DNA of 64,000 nt from contig ONMA01000010.1 of assembly GCA_900318815.1 (NCBI GenBank), positions 179,834 through 243,833 on the forward strand, given 5' to 3'. Below the pieces are notes generated by a model. It was not told the origin of the DNA. It searched no databases and saw nothing but the letters and a program-made list of their open reading frames with translations. Positions 17,257-27,156 of the stretch are shown in pieces. Each line of letters starts with the position of its first letter. The stretch's first letter is position 1. The position numbers were made by a program, and so were the translations under genes. This DNA comes from an uncultured Prevotellaceae bacterium (lineage in GTDB: Bacteria > Bacteroidota > Bacteroidia > Bacteroidales > Bacteroidaceae).

Positions 17257-18846
17257 ATGGTTTATAAGTATGATTTCCTGATTATTGGTGCAGGCGTGGC
17301 AGGTATGAGCTATGCCCTGAAAGTGGCCCGAGCTAAGAAAGGTTCGGTGTGCATGATTTGCAAGACCTCGCTCGACGAGGCCAACACGTCGTTTGCCCAG
17401 GGGGGCGTGGCCAGTGTGACTAACCTGTTGGTGGACAACTTCGAGAAGCACATTGAAGACACCATGATAGCCGGCGACTACATCAGCGACCGCGCTGCCG
17501 TAGAGCAGGTGGTGAGGAATGCGCCCCAGCAGATTAAGGAACTGGTGGAGTGGGGGGTGAACTTCGACCGCAAGGAGAACGGCGACTTCGACCTGCACCG
17601 TGAGGGTGGCCACTCGGAGTTCCGCATCCTGCACCATGCCGACGACACGGGGGCTGAGATTCAGCGTGGGCTGATGGCCGCCGTGCGAGCCTGTCCCGAT
17701 ATCACCGTCAAGGAGAACCACTTCGCGGTGGAGATTATTACCCAGCATCACTTGGGGGCCAAAGTGACCCGCCGCACACCTTATATCAACTGCTATGGCG
17801 CGTATGTGCTGAACCCGGAGACGCAGAAGGTGGACACCTACCTGTCGAAAGTGACCCTGATGTGTACCGGCGGCTGCGGAGCCGTCTATCAGACCACGAC
17901 CAACCCCGTTATAGCCACGGGCGACGGCGAGGCGATGGTCTATCGCGCCAAGGGCACCGTGCAGGACATGGAGTTCGTGCAGTTCCACCCCACGGCACTC
18001 TATTCGCCCGGCGAAACCCATCCCGCCTTCCTCATTACCGAGGCCATGCGCGGCTACGGCGGCATCCTCCGACTGCCCAACGGCGAGAGCTTCATGGAGA
18101 AATACGACGAACGGCTGTCGCTGGCACCGCGCGACATCGTGGCCCGGGCCATCGACAAGGAGATGAAGATTCACGGACTGGATCACGTCTGCCTCGACGT
18201 CACCCATAAGCCTGCCGAAGAGACGCGCCGCCACTTCCCCAACATCTACCAGAAATGTCTGTCCTTAGGCATCGACATCACCTGCGACTATATTCCCGTG
18301 CGCCCCGCTGCCCACTACATGTGCGGCGGCATTAAGGTCGACCTGAACGGGCAGTCGTCGATAGAGCGGCTCTATGCCATCGGCGAATGTTCGTGTACGG
18401 GTCTGCATGGCGGCAACCGCCTGGCGTCGAACTCGCTCATCGAGGCCGTGGTCTATGCCGATGCGGCTGCCCGTCACTCGCTGAAGCAGGTAGACCTCTA
18501 CGACTTCAACGACAAGGTGCCCGAGTGGAACGACGAGGGAACCATGACCAACGAGGAGAAGGTGCTCATCACACAGAGCATCAAGGAAGTGGGCGAAATC
18601 ATGTCGAACTACGTGGGCATCGTGCGCAGCGACCTTCGCCTGCACCGTGCTTGGGTGCGCTTAGACACGCTCTACGAGGAGACCGAGAACCTGTTTAAGC
18701 GGGTGAAGGCCACGAAAGACATTTGCGAACTGCGCAACATGATTAACGTGGGCTACCTCATCACGCGGTTTGCCTTGGAGCGCAAGGAGAGCCGCGGACT
18801 GCACTACACCGTAGACTATCCCGTTCACGCATACGATAAGAAATAA
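17257..18846 (+). CDS. nadB: L-aspartate oxidase
   Basis: 529 residues. FAD-binding GAGVAG near the N-terminus (about 11-16), the substrate-site stretch HREGGHSEFRILHH, and GLHGGNRLASNSL for the second FAD contact are all present. The enzyme oxidises aspartate to iminoaspartate, the first step of de novo NAD synthesis. NadA and NadC are not in the window. The next gene begins 4 nt after the stop and may be co-transcribed. Confidence 0.95.
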   Translation: MVYKYDFLIIGAGVAGMSYALKVARAKKGSVCMICKTSLDEANTSFAQGGVASVTNLLVDNFEKHIEDTMIAGDYISDRAAVEQVVRNAPQQIKELVEWGVNFDRKENGDFDLHREGGHSEFRILHHADDTGAEIQRGLMAAVRACPDITVKENHFAVEIITQHHLGAKVTRRTPYINCYGAYVLNPETQKVDTYLSKVTLMCTGGCGAVYQTTTNPVIATGDGEAMVYRAKGTVQDMEFVQFHPTALYSPGETHPAFLITEAMRGYGGILRLPNGESFMEKYDERLSLAPRDIVARAIDKEMKIHGLDHVCLDVTHKPAEETRRHFPNIYQKCLSLGIDITCDYIPVRPAAHYMCGGIKVDLNGQSSIERLYAIGECSCTGLHGGNRLASNSLIEAVVYADAAARHSLKQVDLYDFNDKVPEWNDEGTMTNEEKVLITQSIKEVGEIMSNYVGIVRSDLRLHRAWVRLDTLYEETENLFKRVKATKDICELRNMINVGYLITRFALERKESRGLHYTVDYPVHAYDKK

Positions 18847-18850
18847 TGTT

Positions 18851-19933
18851 ATGGCCGAACGCAAGCAAATCACCTTCGATACCTTTGTGCGGGGTGTCAT
18901 GGGCGTCATCGTGTTCGCCTTCATCCTGTATGTGCTGAACCTGCTGAGCGGGGTGCTCACTCCCTTCTTCGTGGCTTGGCTCATTGCCTACCTGCTCTTC
19001 CCGTTGGTCAAGTTCTTCCAGTACAAGTGCCGGCTTCGGTTCCGCATCGTGGGCATCTTGTGTGCCCTCCTGGTCACGTTGCTGGTGCTCTGGCTGGGCT
19101 CGCTGCTCATCATTCCGCCTATGGTGGATGAAGGTTTGCGGGTGAAAGACCTGCTGCTGAACTACTTGACCAGCGACGTGCGCATCAGTTCCATCCCCCG
19201 GCAGATGCAGGAGTTCATCGATAAGAACCTGGATCTGGAACAGGTGAGTGCCATCGTGACCCAGGACAGCTTCATCGAAAGCGTGAAGCAGGCCATCCCC
19301 AAGGTATGGGCCTTCGTCGTGCAGTCGTTCAGCGTCATATCGGGCCTGATTTCCATGACGATGATAGTCCTTTATACGCTGTTCATCCTGCTCGACTATG
19401 AGGAATTCACCGAAGGCTGGCCCAGTTTGCTGCCTGAGCGTTGGCGCGGCTTTGCCACCCAGTTGGTGGCCGACGTGGAGGCCGGCATGAACAAGTATTT
19501 CCGTGGGCAGGCCTTGGTGGCGTTCTGCGTGGGCGTGCTGTTCAGCATCGGCTTTGCCATCATCGGCTTTCCCTTGGCCGTGCCCTTGGGCATGTTCATC
19601 GGCCTGCTCAACATGGTGCCCTACCTGCAGTTGGCGGGCTTCGTGCCCACCATCCTGCTGGCCATCGTGAAGTCGGCCGATACGGGACAGAACTTCTGGG
19701 GCATCCTGCTCCTTGCGCTGATTGTCTTTGCCGTGGTGCAGGTCATCCAGGACACCATCCTCGTGCCCAAAATAATGGGAAAGGTGATGGGGCTCAACTC
19801 GGCCATCATCCTCCTTTCCCTGTCTATATGGGGTGCGCTGCTGGGCATTCTCGGCATGGTCATCGCCCTGCCCATGACCACCTTGCTGCTCACCTATTAC
19901 CAGCGATACGTCATCAAAAAAGTTGAGCATTGA
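18851..19933 (+). CDS. AI-2E family (TqsA/PerM type) membrane protein
   Basis: 360 residues with about seven membrane segments, a soluble stretch in the middle (about 90-150) and the conserved GxxxG-rich pair FPLAVPLGMFIGLLNMVPY and LSIWGALLGILGMVIALP. Family members export autoinducer-2 or act as ion antiporters; the role here is open. The last codons lie inside a terminator hairpin. Confidence 0.82.
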   Translation: MAERKQITFDTFVRGVMGVIVFAFILYVLNLLSGVLTPFFVAWLIAYLLFPLVKFFQYKCRLRFRIVGILCALLVTLLVLWLGSLLIIPPMVDEGLRVKDLLLNYLTSDVRISSIPRQMQEFIDKNLDLEQVSAIVTQDSFIESVKQAIPKVWAFVVQSFSVISGLISMTMIVLYTLFILLDYEEFTEGWPSLLPERWRGFATQLVADVEAGMNKYFRGQALVAFCVGVLFSIGFAIIGFPLAVPLGMFIGLLNMVPYLQLAGFVPTILLAIVKSADTGQNFWGILLLALIVFAVVQVIQDTILVPKIMGKVMGLNSAIILLSLSIWGALLGILGMVIALPMTTLLLTYYQRYVIKKVEH

Positions 19934-19960
19934 GGGTGGCCACTCTCAATGCTCAACTTT
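19921..19960. terminator. Bidirectional terminator overlapping the end of the AI-2E family gene
   Basis: AGTTGAGCATTGAG (19921-19934) pairs perfectly with CTCAATGCTCAACT (19945-19958) around a 10-nt loop. A-run before, T-run after. The left arm covers the last four codons and the stop of the upstream gene. Confidence 0.8.
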
Positions 19961-19976
19961 CCTGGTTTTCAATCCG

Positions 19977-20705
19977 TTACCAGTCCTCGTCCTCGTTGCC
20001 CACAAGCCCGTTCTTGATGGCCTCCTCCACCTTGTCGATGATGGCGTTCGAGTAGGCGTGCGTCATTACGAGGGCCTTGGCGCAGGTGCGCTTCTGGCTG
20101 TCCTTCGGCACGAAAGGATAGTGCTTGGCTATCTCCCATTGCTCGTCGTACAGGTTGGCGTTGGTCTTGTCCTCGGCTTTGCGCTTCGAGTCGCCATAGG
20201 TCTTCTTGTCCGACTCTCGCAGAGCCAGCCATCCTCCGCTGATGTCGGCCATGATGTCATAGTTCTGCACGGTATAGGTGATGCGCACCTTCTCGTCCTT
20301 GATGTCGATGCGGATGACGGGCGTGATGCTCACCGAGTAGGAGTTCAGCGTGCCCGTGTGCTCCACGATGTTCTGTATGGTCGACGAGATGATGATGCAG
20401 CCCGCCTCCTTGTCGTTCAGGGTGATGGCCTGTTTGTCCTTGAAGGTGGCCGTCGCCCAGTAGTTCAGCATAACGTAGAGCTGCTGCTTGTTCTTGCCCG
20501 GGGCGGGAATCACCTGCTGGTAGGTCAGCGACTGGTTCTTGTCGAGCGTGATGCCCTCGGCCAGGTTGGCGGCAGCGTCGAGCCATTTGTCGCCGTACTT
20601 CTCCTTGGCATACTTCTCTAAGTCGGCACTTTTCATCACCTGTGCCTGAACGGCCATGCTGGCGATAACGGCCAGTGCCAGTGTCATAAGCTTTCTCATT
20701 TTCAT
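19977..20705 (-). CDS. Secreted DUF4468-like protein
   Basis: 242 residues with a signal peptide ending AQAQ. The pattern of a KNQLYV-type strand, then LNDKEAGCIIISSTI and a VRITYTVQNYD strand matches DUF4468, a Bacteroidetes periplasmic domain of unknown role with a TBP-like fold. The C-terminal third is helical and acidic. It converges on the AI-2E gene and is divergent from recA. Confidence 0.55.
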   Translation of the reverse strand: MKMRKLMTLALAVIASMAVQAQVMKSADLEKYAKEKYGDKWLDAAANLAEGITLDKNQSLTYQQVIPAPGKNKQQLYVMLNYWATATFKDKQAITLNDKEAGCIIISSTIQNIVEHTGTLNSYSVSITPVIRIDIKDEKVRITYTVQNYDIMADISGGWLALRESDKKTYGDSKRKAEDKTNANLYDEQWEIAKHYPFVPKDSQKRTCAKALVMTHAYSNAIIDKVEEAIKNGLVGNEDEDW

Positions 20706-20807
20706 TGTTATGTGAGGTTTAACATCTTTTGTTGTAGACTAACAATTGTAATTACCGCGCGAAATTACATCTTTTTTGTGAAATAATAAAGTTTTTCGGC
20801 ACTTTTC

Positions 20808-20838
20808 TTTGTCTGTCACGGGAATTGTTGTAACTTTG
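20808..20838 (+). promoter_or_regulatory. Promoter for recA
   Basis: TTTG (20808-20811), exactly 19 nt, then TAACTTTG (20831-20838), an ideal Bacteroidetes promoter 35 nt before the start. No LexA-type box is evident. Confidence 0.8.
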
Positions 20839-20873
20839 CCCAACATAACACTAAAATCAAAGCAGAAAAATCT

Positions 20874-21905
<1,032 letters not shown>

Positions 21906-21929
21906 AGATTCCGGTAATATAGAAAAGTC

Positions 21930-22008
21930 TTGTCCCCAGTTGTCTTAGTTGTCGTTAGTACCACCATCCAATTTGTATTCAAACGACACCTTAGACAACT
22001 GGGGACAA
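21930..22008. repeat. 27-bp inverted repeat downstream of recA
   Basis: Arms TTGTCCCCAGTTGTCTTAGT... (21930-21956) and its partner (21982-22008) match at 25 of 27 positions around a 25-nt loop. No T-run. It sits between recA and a C-terminally truncated ATPase gene, so it could be a terminator or the end of a former mobile segment. Confidence 0.75.
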
Positions 22009-22056
22009 CATGAAACGTTCCAATAATCGTTCGTAACTATACGTCTTGTGGCACGG

Positions 22057-23271
22057 CTATCCAGTCGGTAATATCAGGGCCGAGCGATTACGTTCGTCGC
22101 CAGTGACGTAGCTGTAAAGGCTGCTGGCGAAGCCCTTCCTCACCTCTTCGTTAGGGAATCCCAGCGTGTACATGTCGATGTCCTCGTCGTAGTGCTTGAT
22201 GGTCAGGTATCCGCTCTGGTATAGTACGGGCAATGGAGCCTGGTAGCTGTCGAAGGATCTGTTGAAGTCGCTCGACTCGCATTCGGCCCCGTCTACGTCG
22301 CTGATTTCGAGTGGCGGCATCTCGCGGAGCATGGCGATGAGCGCGCTGGGCGTGGCGCTGTCGAACCAGTATTTGTCAATCTTTCCCGATTTCAGGGCGT
22401 ACATCATACTAAAAGGGTTATATATATCGGTCATGGCCACACCGAAATGGTAGCCATCGTACATGCGCTTCAGGTCGGCCAGCGTCTTGTCGTATGTCTT
22501 GCCGCAACTGGCAGCCATCATTTCGATGTCAGTCCGTAGCTGTGTGGTCAGTTCTTCCTCGCTGATGCCGCATAGCGATTCGTAGGCACTATGCATCGAT
22601 ATGTTTTCAAGGTTGTTGAGCTTGCTGAAGATACCCATCTGAGAGAATTTCGAAATGCCTGTGATGAAGACGAACTGCAAGTGGTTGTCGAGGCTTTTCA
22701 GGGGGCCGAACACGTCCTGGAAGCGTTCGCGTACAATGGCCTGTGTCTCTGGGTCGCCGAGGCTGTGGAGCATCATGTTGTCGTACTCATCACAGAGTAC
22801 CACTACCCTATGGTTCGTTTGCTTGTGGGCGGTGCAGATGATATTGCCCATGCGGAGACTGATGTCGGTCTCACCTGAAGGAATGCCATACTCTTTCTCA
22901 TATTCCGAGAGGGCGTTATTGATGTAATTGTCCAGTCTCTCTATCGACATCAGATTGCTGGCACTAAAGTCGAACCTTAACACCGGGTACTTTTCCCATT
23001 TCCAGTCCGTCGTGGCGATGAACAGCTGCGGCTGCTCAATGCCTTGCTCGGTGGTGAATGCCTCGAACAGGTCGCGGCGTCCCTCGAATAAGGCGGCGAG
23101 TGTCGAGACGAGCAGCGACTTGCCGAAACGGCGGGGCCTGCTCAGGAAATAGGGCTTGCCCTCAGTAATCATCTTATAGATGAGTGGGGTCTTGTCTACG
23201 TAGACATATCCGTCTTGACGGATGCTCTCGAAGCTTTGGATGCCTACGGGGTATTTTCTCTTTGCAGCCAT
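22057..23271 (-). CDS. AAA-ATPase_like family protein lacking its C-terminal nuclease domain
   Basis: 404 residues. The start PVGIQSFESIRQDGYVYVDKT and the loop SRPRRFGKSLL (Walker A-like, about 44-54) are typical of the AAA-ATPase_like (PF09820) family, abundant in Bacteroidetes. Full-length members continue into a PDDEXK_9 domain for 100-150 more residues; this one stops at ALILPTG shortly after the RKGF...SLYSYVTG region, so the nuclease-like domain is missing. The sequence just beyond the stop remains open in another frame for a dozen codons. I treat it as a truncated gene, possibly still expressed. Confidence 0.75.
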   Translation of the reverse strand: MAAKRKYPVGIQSFESIRQDGYVYVDKTPLIYKMITEGKPYFLSRPRRFGKSLLVSTLAALFEGRRDLFEAFTTEQGIEQPQLFIATTDWKWEKYPVLRFDFSASNLMSIERLDNYINNALSEYEKEYGIPSGETDISLRMGNIICTAHKQTNHRVVVLCDEYDNMMLHSLGDPETQAIVRERFQDVFGPLKSLDNHLQFVFITGISKFSQMGIFSKLNNLENISMHSAYESLCGISEEELTTQLRTDIEMMAASCGKTYDKTLADLKRMYDGYHFGVAMTDIYNPFSMMYALKSGKIDKYWFDSATPSALIAMLREMPPLEISDVDGAECESSDFNRSFDSYQAPLPVLYQSGYLTIKHYDEDIDMYTLGFPNEEVRKGFASSLYSYVTGDERNRSALILPTG

Positions 23272-23372
23272 TTACATGATGATTAAAATCTGTCTGCAAA
23301 TTTAAGTATTTATTTCATAACCGCCAAATGTGTAGTCTATTTTCTTTTCGTCTATGTCAAGAAACAAGTAGT

Positions 23373-23687
23373 TCATAGATAATTGTAATGCCTTCTCCGT
23401 TTTAAATAGGACAAGTCACCTTGATGTTTATATGCCTCTTTCTCAAACCTTATGTTGAAATAGGCTTTAGTCGAATCACGATACTTGCAATAGAGTATCA
23501 GCCATTCCACGACGTACCAAATAAAGAAAGGCAGATAGAGTAGTTCACGTTGCTGCTTAACGTGAATCATTTCGTGGTTCAGATCATATTGATCAAGAGG
23601 TGCCACAGTAAGTATGAACTCTGTTAGCGTAATGGCAAAGAAATTCTTCCCAAACGGGTGCTTCTTTATATATAAGACTTTCGGCAT
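23373..23687 (-). CDS. Small membrane-associated HExxH protein
   Basis: 104 residues from ATG 23687; the longer frame to 23726 overlaps the promoter. HEMIH (38-42) is an HExxH zinc-peptidase motif, a membrane segment follows (about 51-66), and FEKEAY (81-86) offers a glutamate as third ligand. The size and order resemble small Bacteroidetes membrane metallopeptidase-like proteins with no known substrate. It stands alone between the truncated ATPase gene and a multi-hairpin repeat. Confidence 0.6.
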   Translation of the reverse strand: MPKVLYIKKHPFGKNFFAITLTEFILTVAPLDQYDLNHEMIHVKQQRELLYLPFFIWYVVEWLILYCKYRDSTKAYFNIRFEKEAYKHQGDLSYLKRRRHYNYL

Positions 23688-23723
23688 GTTCTCAGTTGTC
23701 GTCGGTTGGCTCCTTTCACATTG

Positions 23724-23754
23724 CAAATATAGGCATTTTTGGCTTATCTTCCAA
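23724..23754 (-). promoter_or_regulatory. Promoter for the HExxH protein gene
   Basis: TATATTTG (23731-23724) with TTGG 19 nt upstream on the minus strand. Its position decides the start codon at 23687. Confidence 0.6.
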
Positions 23755-23780
23755 GTTTTTTCCTCACTTTTTCGACCTGC

Positions 23781-24050
23781 GGTTGAAAGATGCTGAAAGC
23801 GTCACCTCTCGGTAGCCGTGGGTCGGTAATCGACGAAGTCGCTTCGCTTGTCGAAGAACGACCTGCGGATAATAGAAATGGGAGAAAATGCACTCTGAAA
23901 GAGTGCCCCAACATCATTGAGAGGATGTGCATCAGCAAGTACAGGCGACCCCTTAGGGTCGATATCGCTTGCGTCTATCATCCGGGGGTGCTACGCATCC
24001 CCCGGCTATTGAGCGGTGACCGTTCTGCGGTCAAAAGGAAGTTTCAACCA
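23781..24050. repeat. Multi-hairpin inverted repeat (REP/BIME-like), copy 2, diverged
   Basis: Shares TGCTGAAAGCGTCACCTCTC and GTAGCCGT with the element at 15317-15500, and the order of sub-hairpins is similar: GGTCGG...CGACCTGCGG, GCACTCTGAAAGAGTGC, CCGGGGGTG...CATCCCCCGG, GACCGTTCTGCGGTC. The right end (CTATTGAGCGGTGACC) mirrors the left. Noncoding. Confidence 0.75.
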
Positions 24051-24107
24051 CAGGTGGAAACTTTTTTAAATCATTACATATATCTACATTTTTAACATTA
24101 TTACGTT

Positions 24108-24139
24108 TTTGATTTCAAGTTATTTTTTTCGTAACTTTG
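24108..24139 (+). promoter_or_regulatory. Promoter-like signal facing right, no clear gene
   Basis: TTTG (24108-24111), 20 nt, TAACTTTG (24132-24139). The following 200 nt have only a weak 62-codon frame starting with TTG. Confidence 0.5.
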
Positions 24140-24339
24140 CAAGAATTCTCAGCTTTTCTTTGTATAAAGGCAGTCTGGGGAATTGAGGAAAAACTGGGTT
24201 ACGAATTGGCAACCGTACTCAATTCCACATTCTGCTATAAACTGCATCCGCTCGAGCTATGCTCGCTTGCTACCAACGGGACGCAAGAAAGAACACCTGA
24301 CGATGAACCACCAGCCGTACTATAGCCCATCATCGAGTG

Positions 24340-24371
24340 CAAAGGTACAAAGAAAAAATGATAACGCCAAA
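24340..24371 (-). promoter_or_regulatory. Promoter-like signal facing left, no clear gene
   Basis: TTTG (24371-24368), 20 nt, TACCTTTG (24347-24340). It points at the rightward signal 200 nt away. A 32-codon frame starts just downstream, with ATG at about 24333. CGAGC-TAT-GCTCG (24253-24265), the stem found inside nrfH and ccsA, lies between the two promoters. A small RNA or antisense pair is possible. Confidence 0.45.
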
Positions 24372-24541
24372 TTCTTCAGGAGGCAAATTGCATTATGTCA
24401 TTGTTTTTATGAAAAAGATTAGTAAATTGGAGGGTATTATGTCCACCACTCCTTAAAAAATATAAAAGAAAAGCACATTTTTGCTTGTCAAAACTCGTTA
24501 ATAACAAAAATTTTATTATATTTGCACCAAAAAGTATTGAC

Positions 24542-25345
24542 ATGACTCTTCAAAAGTGGATAAAGGACAGAGCTATACATGGTTATCCCACGTTCTCCAT
24601 TGAGGATGTGAGAAATACTGGTATGTATTCTTCTGAGCAGATTCTTCAGAATGAACTTTCAAGGCTTTGCGCTAATAAAACCATTGCTAACGTTTACAGG
24701 GGATTCTATGTTATTTTCCCTGTTCATTACATTTTAAGAGGTTCCATTCCTGCAAGCTATTATATTGACCAGTTGATGTCCTATCTTGGCAAACCTTACT
24801 ATGTCTGTATGCTTAGTGCGGCAGAACATCTTGGTGCAGCTCACCAGCGTCCCCAACAGTTCTCTGTCATGACAACTTTTCCAAAGCGTCGGGTAGTTTC
24901 AACTCGTAATGTAACCATTGATTGGTTCTATCGTGACAGATTACCAGAGGAGGCTTTCATTATTAAGAATACCGAAACTGGAACCATCCGCATCTCCAAT
25001 CCACTCTTGACGGCTGCTGACCTTATCCAATATCAACAGCATGTGGGTGGACTTTCAAGAGTGGCTACCATCCTTGAAGAACTGGCTGAGCAAATAGACA
25101 TTCGTAACCAGTTTCGGCTGATTATGCCTTATGTCAAAACTGTTACATGGCAACGACTTGGTTATATACTGGAAAAAATCATAGATGAGACTACCTTAGC
25201 GGATGAACTCTACGAACAGTTGTATTCTAAGTCTGTCCACATGGTATATAAGCCTTTAAGTACATCAGCAGAAGATAATCCATCAAACAGGGATAGCCGA
25301 TGGAAAATAAATATAAACGTTCAAATAGAAACAGATGATATATGA
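24542..25345 (+). CDS. abiEi: AbiEi-type antitoxin (type IV toxin-antitoxin)
   Basis: 267 residues from ATG 24542, just after a TATATTTG -7 element (24517-24524). The N-terminal winged helix (SIEDVRNTG...LQNELSRLCA), the RGFYVIFP core and the long C-terminal dimer part match AbiEi antitoxins, which repress the operon and counter the nucleotidyltransferase toxin. The stop overlaps the toxin start by 4 nt (ATGA). Confidence 0.85.
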   Translation: MTLQKWIKDRAIHGYPTFSIEDVRNTGMYSSEQILQNELSRLCANKTIANVYRGFYVIFPVHYILRGSIPASYYIDQLMSYLGKPYYVCMLSAAEHLGAAHQRPQQFSVMTTFPKRRVVSTRNVTIDWFYRDRLPEEAFIIKNTETGTIRISNPLLTAADLIQYQQHVGGLSRVATILEELAEQIDIRNQFRLIMPYVKTVTWQRLGYILEKIIDETTLADELYEQLYSKSVHMVYKPLSTSAEDNPSNRDSRWKININVQIETDDI

Positions 25346-26145
25346 TTAACAGAACAGCTATACAACAATGGAGTAATCATGCTCCATGGATAGACAATGC
25401 CCAGATTGAGCAAGACTTGATTATATGTCGTGCCTTGGTTGCCATCTTCAGTGATGAGTTTCTGGCATCGCAACTTGCTTTCCGTGGTGGAACAGCCTTG
25501 CATAAACTCTATCTGTCACCCCAGCCACGCTATAGTGAGGACATTGACTTGGTTCAGATCAATCCAGGTCCGATCAAGCCCATCATGTATCGTCTTGGTG
25601 AAGTGCTCGATTTTCTTCCTGATAGAGTTACGAAACAGAAACGGTATAACAATACCATGTTGTTCCGAGTTGAGTCTGAAATACCGCCCACTGTACAGAT
25701 TCGACTGAAAGTTGAAATCAACTGCTTCGAGCATTTCAATGTCCTTGGTCTAATCAAAGTTCCTTTCCGCATGGAAAACTCTTGGTTTACAGGTGAAGCA
25801 GAACTGACAACCTATCATTTCGAGGAACTATTAGGAACTAAGCTTCGCGCCCTTTACCAGCGTAAGAAAGGCCGCGACCTCTTTGACCTCTATATCGCCT
25901 TACAACGTAAGGAGGTAGATGTCGATAAAGTCCTACAATGCTACAAGAAATATATGGAGTTCGTGGTCGATAAAGCACCTTCTTACAAGCAGTTCGTCAA
26001 TAACATGCAGGAGAAGATGGAAGATGCCGATTTTATCAATGACACACAATCCCTCTTGCGTCCTGAAATATCATTCAATGTAAACGATGCCTATCCTCTT
26101 ATTTACGAGACATATATAGATAAGATGGAAGGAAAAAGAGACTAA
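25342..26145 (+). CDS. abiEii: AbiEii-type nucleotidyltransferase toxin
   Basis: 267 residues. Polymerase-beta-like nucleotidyltransferase core: FRGGTALHKLYL (48-59) and RYSEDIDLV with the acidic pair D67/D69; the C-terminal KLRALYQRKKGRDLFDLYIAL motif is the conserved lysine/arginine block of the AbiEii family. Such toxins transfer nucleotides, in characterised cases to tRNA, and cause growth arrest or phage abortive infection. Motifs are intact, so the pair is probably active. Confidence 0.87.
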   Translation: MINRTAIQQWSNHAPWIDNAQIEQDLIICRALVAIFSDEFLASQLAFRGGTALHKLYLSPQPRYSEDIDLVQINPGPIKPIMYRLGEVLDFLPDRVTKQKRYNNTMLFRVESEIPPTVQIRLKVEINCFEHFNVLGLIKVPFRMENSWFTGEAELTTYHFEELLGTKLRALYQRKKGRDLFDLYIALQRKEVDVDKVLQCYKKYMEFVVDKAPSYKQFVNNMQEKMEDADFINDTQSLLRPEISFNVNDAYPLIYETYIDKMEGKRD

Positions 26146-26220
26146 AAACTCACTTTTCCTAAACCTCTGCCACAGTTTGGCGTACCCTTGTCATACTTTT
26201 GCAGATAAAATCATAGAAAC

Positions 26221-27156
26221 ATGGACAACGATAGAGGACAAAGTTTGATAACCAAATACGTCTGGGTGATAGAAACCATCTATCGCAGACGTAAGATCTC
26301 GTTCAAAGAACTGAACGAGCTATGGCTTCGCGATGACATTAGCAGAGGTGTGGATATCCCCAAACGTACCTTCGACAACTGGCGATATGTCATCTGGGAT
26401 ATGTTTGGTATCAACATCGTCAATGAAAACCGTGGTGAATATCGTTACTATATCGAGAACGAGGAGGACATCAGCAAGAACGGACTCCGTTCCTGGCTCT
26501 ACAATACGTTCTGTGTGAGCAATGCCCTGGCCAACAGTCAGAGCATCAAGGACCGTATCATTCTGGAATACGTGCCGTCTGGTCAGAACTACCTGCAGCC
26601 CATCATCGAGGCGATGAAGGAAAACCGTGTGCTCAACATCACCTATCACAGTTATTGGAAGGACGAGAAGAACAACTTCGATGTGCAGCCGTATTGCGTG
26701 AAGCTGTTTCGTCAGCGTTGGTATCTGGTAGCCCGTAGCACCTATTCTTATTATTATGAAAAAGGCCCTCGCATCTATGCCCTTGATCGCATCAAATATC
26801 TTCATGCAACAGAAGAGACATTCGAGATGCCGAAGGACTGGACGGCTGAGGATTTCTTTGACGGCTGCTTTGGAATCATTACCGATCAGCGCCTTGAGCC
26901 TCAGACCGTGAAGCTGAAAGTGTCGGCAGGACAGGCCAACTACATCCGTGACCTCATGCTTCACGAGTCGCAGGAAGAGATTGCAAAGAACGAGGAATAC
27001 AGCATCTTCAAATATTATCTCCGTCCTACGTTTGACTTCATACAGGAAATCCTTTGGAACGGGGAGGACATGGAAGTACTCGAACCCCTATGGCTTCGCA
27101 AAGAGATTGCTGGTAAAATAAAGAGAATGTGGAATAAATATAGTGAAGATAGATAA
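26221..27156 (+). CDS. WYL-domain transcriptional regulator
   Basis: 311 residues. N-terminal winged helix-turn-helix (about 1-75), WYL domain (about 130-210) with ITYHSYW, VQPYCVKLFRQRWYLVAR and RIYALDRI, and a C-terminal WCX-like part. WYL proteins sense nucleic acids or nucleotides and often control defence loci. The stop overlaps the exonuclease start (TAATG), and the pair heads what was a type III restriction locus. A TACTTTTG at 26194-26201 lies 19 nt before the start. Confidence 0.87.
   Translation: MDNDRGQSLITKYVWVIETIYRRRKISFKELNELWLRDDISRGVDIPKRTFDNWRYVIWDMFGINIVNENRGEYRYYIENEEDISKNGLRSWLYNTFCVSNALANSQSIKDRIILEYVPSGQNYLQPIIEAMKENRVLNITYHSYWKDEKNNFDVQPYCVKLFRQRWYLVARSTYSYYYEKGPRIYALDRIKYLHATEETFEMPKDWTAEDFFDGCFGIITDQRLEPQTVKLKVSAGQANYIRDLMLHESQEEIAKNEEYSIFKYYLRPTFDFIQEILWNGEDMEVLEPLWLRKEIAGKIKRMWNKYSEDR

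Noticed and set aside
17218-18234. 338-codon frame antisense to nadB
   Set aside because: His/Val/Gly-rich shadow; nadB is complete and well supported.
18761-19930. 389-codon frame antisense to the AI-2E gene
   Set aside because: Asp/His/Gln-rich composition of a shadow frame; the membrane protein on the plus strand is clear.
24137-24325. 62-codon frame after the rightward promoter
   Set aside because: TTG start, Cys/Leu-rich ordinary chance composition, and no family resemblance; kept only as part of the convergent-promoter observation.
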